From Acanthoscelides obtectus (lineage: Eukaryota > Arthropoda > Insecta > Coleoptera > Chrysomelidae), in assembly GCA_963669975.1 (NCBI GenBank), contig CAVLJG010000003.1:24848214-24912213 (forward strand): a stretch of DNA of 64,000 nucleotides, written 5' to 3'. Made by a program: the position numbers and the translations under genes. Under the pieces are notes generated by a model that had not been told where the DNA came from, made no database searches, and saw nothing but the letters and a program-made list of their open reading frames with translations. Below are positions 56,845-64,000 of the stretch, in pieces. The first letter of the stretch is position 1; every line of letters starts with the position of its first letter.

Positions 56845-58258
56845 CTAAGTGACATATAAATCCGAACACCCAGTTTAAATGGTTTTATTTTAATAAATTT
56901 GTATAAGTACTTAATGAAGCATAATAAGTAAATGATAAAATTTCAAAATGATTGCACTGCTTTAAAGCCCTTTGACCTTTAATAATGTGTGGATGCACCC
57001 TGATGTGCTACGCATTTTCCAACGCGCCTAGGCATGCTTCTGATCAGGTGGTCAATGTCCTCCTGTGGTATCTCATTCCTGGCAACCACCAACTCCTCTC
57101 GAAGTGCTTCTAGAGTCTGACGAGGACGTTGCAAATTGAGCAACCTCCTACCCATCATATCCCACACGTGCTCAATTGGGGATAAGTCGGGAGATCTTGG
57201 TGGCCATGGTAACAATGTGACATCATTATGTTGAAAGAAGTCTATTGTGACTCTTGCAACATGTGTCGGGCATTATCTTGTTGGAAAGTTGGATCTGCCA
57301 GGGTGTCAAGATAGGGTAAAAGATGGGTTCTAGAACTTCGTGGATATAACGCTGCGCATTCATGTTACCTCTGATGAAGGTTAAAGGTGACCTGGAACCA
57401 TAAGCTATAGCACCTCAAACCATAACTCCAACAGTGTGATGAACATGTCTTTCAACAAAAAACTGTGGATTCCTCCTTTCACCACGTCGCCTTCTAACCC
57501 TGGCACGACCATCATGCATGCCTAAACAAAATCGAGACTCGTCACTAAAGACAATACTGTTCCATCCCTGATCCAGAGTGACCGTTGTCGGCACCACTCA
57601 AGGCGATTACGTCGGTGTTCTCGAGTTAAAGGGAGGACCCAGTGTGGCCGGTATGAAAACAAGCCAAAACTTCTCATTCGTCGGTAAACACTTCGCATGC
57701 CAATAGGTCTTCCGTGTTCTGCAAACCATTCATTTTGCAATGGACCTGGTAGTGAGAAACGGTCCCTTAAGGCCAATAATCTTAGGCGGCGATCTTCACG
57801 GTCTGTTGTTCTACGGCGGCGTCCAGTGCCCCTTGCTCTTTGCGTACGGCCTTCTCGAAGCCATGCCTGACAACACCTAACCACAGTGTCTACACTTCTT
57901 TGCACTCTAACTGCAATTGCCCGAAAAGAAAGTCCAGCTTCCCGAAGTCCCACTATACGGCCCCTATCAAACTCACTAAGTTGACGAAATCGTACAGGTC
58001 TCCGTACTCTAGGCATCGTAACCGATCGTAAAGGATGTCAAGAACCAAAATCCGCCAACGTTGATTCTTTACTGCGGCTGAAATATTCATTTTTAGAGCG
58101 TTAGTGAATTAAAAAAAAAGCAGTATGAAAACCGAAATGTCCAACTGATAAGGCTGAAAATTTTTTCACTTGTTACTTACAGTAAGATAAATACATTCAC
58201 CAACTTTTATTAAATAAAACCATTTAAAACTGGGTGTTCGGATTTATATGTCACTTAG
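56845..58258 (-). mobile_element. Tc1-like (DD34E) transposon, complete ends
   Basis: The tips CTAAGTGACATATAAATCCG continue AACACCCAGTTT and are inverted copies; the first difference is a one-T length change, and similarity fades after about 55 bp. TA lies on both sides (56843-56844 and 58259-58260). Total 1414 bp with one transposase frame on the minus strand, broken by at least two frameshifts. Confidence 0.93.
56979..58016 (-). pseudogene. Tc1-like transposase pseudogene (DD34E)
   Basis: From ATG 58014-58016: MPRVRRPVRFRQLSEFDRGR opens a bipartite DNA-binding domain (FRAIAVRVQRSVDTVVRCCQ, then an Arg-rich RGTGRRRRTT linker and RRLRLLALRDRF). After RNRLEWC, near 57597, a frameshift. The next frame holds SIVFSDESRFCLGMHDGRAR with the first Asp. 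The second region (QLSNKIMPDTCCKS in one frame, DNARHM in another, about 57270) contains another frame change. The last frame gives LPWPPRSPDLSPIEHVWDMM, where Glu of PIEH completes the D,D34E triad, and ends VGKCVAHQGASTHY at 56979. Few lesions; a fairly young dead copy and a good reference for the split pseudogene at 14-17 kb. Confidence 0.92.
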
Positions 58259-58260
58259 TA

Positions 58261-58634
58261 TATTAATTGAAACCAACTTCAAAAAGATATGAAACTATGC
58301 AGTCGAATTTATAATTTAAGTTTCTGCCTTTAAAATGTAATTGTATTTTAAATGTTCCAAGACTGCCGTGGTTGCCGAAACGTCACTGATAGTATTTTTG
58401 TTTAATGCTGCGCAGTGGCCACCTACGTGACAAAAAATGAAATTAGTAAAATGGAAATCGCCCAAACTTCGTTTTCGTTTTTTTCCTTTTCAGAGGTTCC
58501 TGATCAGATTTAGAAAAAATATTGTAGATCTTAAAAATTGGGGGCTGTAGGGGGTGGTACAGCTAAGGGAGACGGGTGACGTTGCCAGATGGACGATACT
58601 ACCGGTAGGGCAGGAAAACAATGTCTATGGGCTA
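58261..58634. other. Unassigned sequence up to the assembly gap
   Basis: ACTGCCGTGGTTGCCGAAAC, GTCACTGAT near 58362-58391 resembles Penelope-like end sequence. The last 60 bp before the gap resemble 52455-52505. No gene. Confidence 0.4.
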
Positions 58635-59134
58635 NNNNNNNNNNNNNNNNNNNNNNNNNNNNNNNNNNNNNNNNNNNNNNNNNNNNNNNNNNNNNNNNNN
58701 NNNNNNNNNNNNNNNNNNNNNNNNNNNNNNNNNNNNNNNNNNNNNNNNNNNNNNNNNNNNNNNNNNNNNNNNNNNNNNNNNNNNNNNNNNNNNNNNNNNN
58801 NNNNNNNNNNNNNNNNNNNNNNNNNNNNNNNNNNNNNNNNNNNNNNNNNNNNNNNNNNNNNNNNNNNNNNNNNNNNNNNNNNNNNNNNNNNNNNNNNNNN
58901 NNNNNNNNNNNNNNNNNNNNNNNNNNNNNNNNNNNNNNNNNNNNNNNNNNNNNNNNNNNNNNNNNNNNNNNNNNNNNNNNNNNNNNNNNNNNNNNNNNNN
59001 NNNNNNNNNNNNNNNNNNNNNNNNNNNNNNNNNNNNNNNNNNNNNNNNNNNNNNNNNNNNNNNNNNNNNNNNNNNNNNNNNNNNNNNNNNNNNNNNNNNN
59101 NNNNNNNNNNNNNNNNNNNNNNNNNNNNNNNNNN
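58635..59134. other. Assembly gap, 500 N
   Basis: Exactly 500 N, so most likely a fixed-size scaffold join of unknown true length. Reading frames that appear to cross it are meaningless. Confidence 0.99.
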
Positions 59135-61490
59135 CAAGTAAACTGAGTATTCAAAAGTCAAAAACACACAAACTAATAAAATCTATGAAAAAACACGGAC
59201 AGACTAAAGAAAACACGTTTATTCACCGCTACACGGCTCTGGCTGAACTGTTTCAATTTTCAATAGCCACCTGCACTTCTTCGGAGCTCTGAAATACACG
59301 CTTTCTCATTGGCTATGTCCACGCATAGGCGTGCTTTACTCCACGTGGACCGGTGAAACTGCCTTTGATCTTATACAACAGAGCGTGTTAAATATAGATA
59401 TATAAAACGCACCCGGTATTTCACAGTGTTTCAAGTGACTTCAGATAAAGTATACATTATTGCAGGATTCAGTTTAGCGTTAAAAATTGTCAGTTTGGGA
59501 TTTAAATCTTTTCTAATTTCAAATATTTTGCGAACTCCTCCTCAACTAATCGCAAATTCGTTGAATTCCTTTGTTATACATGTCTGCAAATAACTTGCGG
59601 AGTAAGTGCAGAATCAACCTACTTAACGACAGTTCTTTCTGACGGACCTTGTATTATACCACATTTTGAAGCTCCTTTACTATTAAATATAGATTCTAGG
59701 GAGAAATTTATTTTGCTTGACCCATGCGAAAAAATGTAGGGAAAGAATCCTTATAGCAATGCATTGTATAATAATAATGATTTATGTGAAAGTCAAATAC
59801 CTAACTTCACCGAACTATTTCCATATTTTTTACGCGCGACCGCCCATCCCAAAGATTGCGGATCGGACTTTTATTTTTTTTTTCGTTCGCAAAATTATTA
59901 ACGACAGGTTTGATAATTTTTGCATGACGTATTCGCCTGAGAATTAAGCGAGCTAAAATGAATGTTGCTTGCTAATTAATTTGGTCAGGTTTTCGGTTTG
60001 GTGTGGCGATGCAGGCATTTTTGGAGGATTGCTCATTCATATGGGAATTTGTAGAATAAAATTAATACGAAATCTACACTGATTAATATTAATTTTTATC
60101 TAGTATGGAACAACACAAGGAGTGTTTGATTTATGCCAAATTTCTGAAAACAAAAATACCATAGTAGAGAATGATACCACTTACATGTCACACAACTTAA
60201 TCATCATAGGAGATTGCTCTTACCCAGTAGCGGGTGCTCGTAGGGGGAGGGGGCGCAGGCGCTCCCCTGACAGTGACATTACTATAAAATTTGCATATTT
60301 AGAATGAAATTTGGTGGAGCGGAATTCAGTTATTTTTCATTTTTTATTTGTTCAATGTCAGCTTTGTTATGCATTATGGCAAAAGCAGTCTTATAGTATG
60401 ATTATAACCTGTATAATCGTGTTCATAAGAAACGCGTGTTTTAACCCTTATGCTTATGTCAAAGATTGTGATTATGACTATTGAAATCTATGAAACACCA
60501 CCATAATTTTCAGGCATAGGTTAGAGATAGTGGAAGATTCCAAGGACTGCATCTTAAAAAACTATATCAGCTAAACGTAGATGAATATCAGCAGTAGTAG
60601 TTTTTACCGACCCCATAGTACCAACACTGTACTATGGGGTCAGATGAATATCAAACACCATGCAAAAAAAGACTTACCGAAAAGGCGTCATATCTTGCAC
60701 TTCAAGATTGTCCAAATGTTTTTCATGAAGTTCACGATCTGTAACCGGTCTGACAAAGATCATATGAAACGATATTATCAATTGTTACCGAGACAAATCG
60801 AAGAAAATTCGTCAAATAATATCCAAATGTTCAATAACATGCATGTAAAATGAACACTGAAAATATGCCAGCAGTGTTGCTAGCTCTTTAGATATCAATC
60901 CGGTGCAAAAACCCCGCTAAATTCGACATTTTTCGACTAAACACAAAACTTTATTCCAATATTGACAGATTAATCATAAAATTTATGGCAAAGATCTAAA
61001 TGAATCTTTTGTAGAGTCTGGGTTTGTTAATTTATATATTTTAATTATTTGTCAGGTTGTTAAATTATTGATGATTGTTTACCCTGTCTACACTTTGGCA
61101 TAAATAAAACATTATTTCTGAATATAAACACATTTTATTATTTTCTCACTGAATACATATAAAGTTCGCATAACCAATAAATCATCTTTTTTTAGCAAAA
61201 TAGATTATAGCGAAATGTAATCACATAGCTCAAAATATGTACTTCTTGAACTCGGCACGCTTGGAATAAGATGTGGCTGAGGAAATATCAGTATAGCAAC
61301 GAACATGTGTTTACATCAGTGGCGAATCGATTCAGGGGGGTGCCCTGGAGGTCCCCCCTCCTCAATCGCCGATACGCCATCTTCCTGGTCACAAATGCTT
61401 AACCCCCAAAGCAATTTTAAATTCATCAGGCGGATCCTCCCCCAAAATATATTCTAGATCCTCTCCTGGTTTACGTATTCATGTTGTTCG
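59135..61490. other. Unassigned sequence with possible hAT-like tips
   Basis: No gene recognised. CAGTAGCGGGTGCTCGTAGG, GGGAGGGGGCGC at 60225 and CAGTGGCGAATCGATTCAGG, GGGGTGCCC at 61317 look like 5' tips of hAT-type elements; neither has a partner end that I can see. Confidence 0.4.
60603..60641. repeat. Perfect hairpin within a repeat B fragment
   Basis: GACCCCATAGTAC (60609-60621) and GTACTATGGGGTC (60629-60641) form a 13-bp perfect stem with a 7-nt loop. The text matches part of repeat B at about 37789-37815, where the stem is not perfect. Confidence 0.7.
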
Positions 61491-61494
61491 ACTG

Positions 61495-61760
61495 ATCAAT
61501 GACACTTCTTTAACGCAAGGTCTCGAGACCCTTCACACGACAGGCGGTCTGCGAGCTTGATCTTTTACCGCTATATCAACGGGGTTTGCTCATCAGAGTT
61601 CTCCTCCATGATACCGCTGCGCGCTAAACCTGCCAGACGTGTCCGCTAGGCTCCTGCCTCCCACCCCAACTGTGTCTAACATTGTGGACTGGTCGGTACG
61701 ACCGCTCTTTCGTTCATAGGGAGACGAGGTTGTACAAGAAGACGTATTTAAGTTTCAGCC
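61495..61760 (+). pseudogene. LINE reverse transcriptase C-terminal remnant
   Basis: Plus-strand fragments (VVRLINDTSLTQGLETLHTT, then in another frame SRYDRSFVHRETRLY-like residues) align with the LINE end at 2190-2575. Heavily decayed, no catalytic motif. It lies tail to tail with the minus-strand LINE that follows. Confidence 0.5.
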
Positions 61761-61784
61761 TACGCGTCAATATAAAAAATTTAT

Positions 61785-63830
61785 GAATATTAATAATAAT
61801 AATAAACGGCTTTATTGGCGGAGTTTAGCACAGCTATTCTTACATTCAACGTTTCTAAAGACTAAAGCTTAATACTAATTTAACATACAAATATGGTATT
61901 TTACATATACAGTAAACGATAGTATGTCTATGAATCTAACTAAAAAAAGAAAATAATGTTAATTGATCACAGGGCATTTATTCATTGATCCTATGCTGAA
62001 TTCCTAGAAGATGTCTGAGATGCAGTTTGAAACGGATGTTATTAGTATTTGATATATCGATATTCCTGCTATAGATGTTAAAGAGAGACACTGCATTATA
62101 CGTGAAAGATCTATAAAAGAGTGATGTTACATACATAGGCATTGTAAAATGGTTTTGATATCTTATATTGACATTATGTATACTTGACCTAGGGACCAGC
62201 TTTTCTACTAAATATACAGAATTCGTAGAATATAATACACGATTCAATGTTGTTAGGTAAAAATATTTAAACAGAGAATTGTAAAAGCCTAAAACTATTA
62301 GATATGTGGTCAAATTTACGTAAGTTACAGACAAAACGGCAACAGTTATTCTGCAATCTCTGCAGGCGCGTTTGAATCGAATAGTCCAGGCATGGATAAA
62401 AAACTATCAAACCATAACTGATAACTGATAGCACTAAATTTTCAGCTAGCTTTTTGCTCGTCTTAAAGTTAATAATGTACTTATTGGCATACAGTACTAG
62501 CAGTTTCAAATAACACCTCAGAGATATTGTTTTAACGTATTGTTGGTAACGTAACTTGTCATATGTGATTAAACCAAGTATCTTACAGCTAGTTGAAAAA
62601 TAAAGTTGTTGTTAATTCATGAAGAAGGTCAGACCACTGCCCAAGTTTTCTCGCTTGTGATCAGAACAGAAAACGACAAGTTTCGTTTTATCAGGATTTA
62701 GTTTCAAATTGTGTTCTTTCTTTACAATTGTCAGATACTGTTGGTAAGTCAGTATTGATTAAATCATTTGCCTTTTCCACAAGAGATGGTTCAAAATGAA
62801 ACAGAAAATGCGTGTCATCAGCATAAGATTGAATGTGTGAGTACTGTACGGATTTCAATATATCAGCTGTGTATATAATGAATAACAACGATCCTAAAAC
62901 AGAACCTTGAGGAACTCCTGATGTTATTGTTGTTATCTCAGATCTTTTGTTATGTAGAATAACGCTTTGCTTACAAAGACTTAGTCATTGCAAAATAAGT
63001 TCAACGATGTATAGTCAAGGCCATAATGATACAGTTTTGCGCACATAAGTGAATGGTCAATGGTGTCATAAAGGCTTTTGAAAAATCCAAGCATATAAGT
63101 AGAGTGGCAAGCCTCTTATTTGCGCGATCGTATAATTTCATCATCAAGATTTAAAAGAGCAGTGATTGTATTATGTCCTCCCCTAAAACCCGACTGGTGC
63201 TTAGGGTGAATGTTTTTATCTATTTAATACTGATTTAGCTGTACATTAACTATTTCTTCTAACAGTTTGGATGGAATGCATAGTAAACTAATAGGTCTCA
63301 AATGAGCAAGCTCAGTTGGAGCAGGGATCTTAGGTAAAGGGCATACTGCAGCCTCTCGCCAAAGTCGAGGAAAATATCCTTTCTCTAAGCAACAGTTTAT
63401 AATGTGTGTCAATGGATTTAATAACTCAGATATACAGAGCTTGAGCATACACAAGGTTATGCCGTCAGGACCACATGCATTCGATCTTATCTTCAATATA
63501 TGCTCCAGTACAACACTTCGGTCAACAAAGCTGAATGTGAAGCTGGAATCACTCTCATTTCGCTGGAGTAATATCTGGTAATAAGAGCATTAGATTCATT
63601 ATTTTCAGTATATGCAGACATGAAGAACCTGTTTATTTCATTAGGATCGCTTAAGGATGGCGGAAGTGAAAAGGAAGAGGAATTATTTATATTCATGTTT
63701 TTCAGAGTTTTCCAAAATTGCCTATTATTTCTCTGAGAGTGCAAATAGCTAAGATATGCACGTTTTTCTGTTCTCATTGCCATCAATGTAAAGTTCCTCA
63801 TCTCTTGGTAGTGCCTAAGATGTTCTATTC
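61785..63830 (-). mobile_element. LINE with TTA-type microsatellite tail, running towards the window end
   Basis: On the minus strand an RT-bearing LINE ends GCCAATAAAGCCGTTTATTA and then a TTA repeat (plus strand 61786-61806). The 5' part may extend past 63830 and beyond the window. The tail type and RT residues fit jockey/I/CR1-group LINEs with short 3' microsatellites. Confidence 0.82.
61978..63801 (-). pseudogene. LINE ORF2 reverse transcriptase pseudogene
   Basis: Read from 63801 down: RRNNRQFWKTLKN-type linker, then SNACGPDGITLCMLKLCISE and WREAAVCPLPKIPAPTELAH, LRPISLLCIPSKLLEEIV (fingers), HQSGFRGGHNT-like residues near 63190, and a decayed motif A near 63070. A GVPQGSVLG-like stretch near 62900 leads to LFIIYTADI, and SYADDTHFLF (about 62830) supplies the catalytic YADD. 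The C-terminus is RLQRLQNNCCRFVCNLRKFD and ends RHLLGIQHRINE at 61978. There are at least five frame changes. It would have been the polymerase of the LINE; it is inactive. The endonuclease domain would lie outside the window. Confidence 0.82.
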
Positions 63831-64000
63831 AACTTGTAAGTGTGTAATAACCTGTTCCTCTCCTTGAAAATCAGTTTCTTCATAATCTGTATTATGAGAG
63901 TATGTTAGCGTAGAAGTGACAGTTGAAAATTTCAGAATGGTGGCTGGGTCCCAACTTTGCACACTTTTTTAAATAAAATCTGATACCTCATTCTAAAGCT

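Noticed and set aside
58531..59292. Long open frames across the N run
   Set aside because: They exist only because N codons are not read as stops.
1..64000. CRISPR arrays, operons, bacterial promoters or other prokaryotic systems
   Set aside because: No regularly spaced repeats or prokaryotic gene layout; all content points to insect nuclear DNA.

Overview
This window is a gene-poor, AT-rich stretch of a eukaryotic, almost certainly insect, nuclear genome. The evidence is the repeat content: mariner, Tc1-like and long-TIR DD41D-type transposons, jockey-type LINEs, a tRNA-derived SINE and many foldback MITEs, all with stop codons and frameshifts. There is no bacterial or viral gene layout. 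I found no complete host gene. The best host candidate is one 217-bp exon on the minus strand at 19380-19596, with plausible splice sites at both ends. The order of insect cannot be settled by eye.

Layout. 1-3.5 kb: unassigned, plus a decayed LINE reverse transcriptase (RT) end at 2.2 kb. 3.9-5.3 kb: a complete-ended DD34D mariner with a dead transposase, set between two diverged copies of a direct repeat. 8.7-9.6 kb: a deletion derivative of a long-TIR transposon inside one end of a MITE. 10.7-13.3 kb: a deletion derivative carrying only a transposase N-terminus, then two opposed jockey-type LINE remnants, one with a 380-codon open RT frame. 14.1-17.3 kb: a Tc1-like pseudogene split by a 2.4-kb long-TIR DD41D element. 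20.0-22.0 kb: a Tc1-type deletion derivative beside another long-TIR element. 22.5-25.6 kb: a MITE whose terminal repeat is split by a segment carrying an intron-containing gene remnant, itself split by a young LINE with an unusually long target-site duplication; a tRNA-derived SINE follows. 30-31.4 kb: an intact MITE, a foldback MITE and a CpG-rich patch. 34.9-36.9 kb: three MITE-class elements. 41.5-43.3 kb: a long-TIR DD41D element with a nearly readable transposase. 46.3-47.8 kb: a third copy of the 10.7-kb element next to a mariner remnant. 48.3-48.6 kb: a foldback element. 56.8-58.3 kb: a Tc1-like element with near-perfect ends. 58,635-59,134: a 500-N assembly gap. 61.5-63.8 kb: two LINE remnants, one running out of the window.

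How it fits together. Nothing here forms a host pathway. The interest lies in transposon biology: several unrelated-looking families share the same IS630-Tc1-mariner transposase plan and TA target sites, most survive only as non-autonomous derivatives, and repeated nesting gives a relative order of insertion. The claim of a new biological system is not supported. The most unusual items are the nested complex at 22.5-25.2 kb, with its 155-bp duplication and a gene fragment whose spliced product forms a cysteine cluster, and the composite terminal repeats of the 41.5-kb element.
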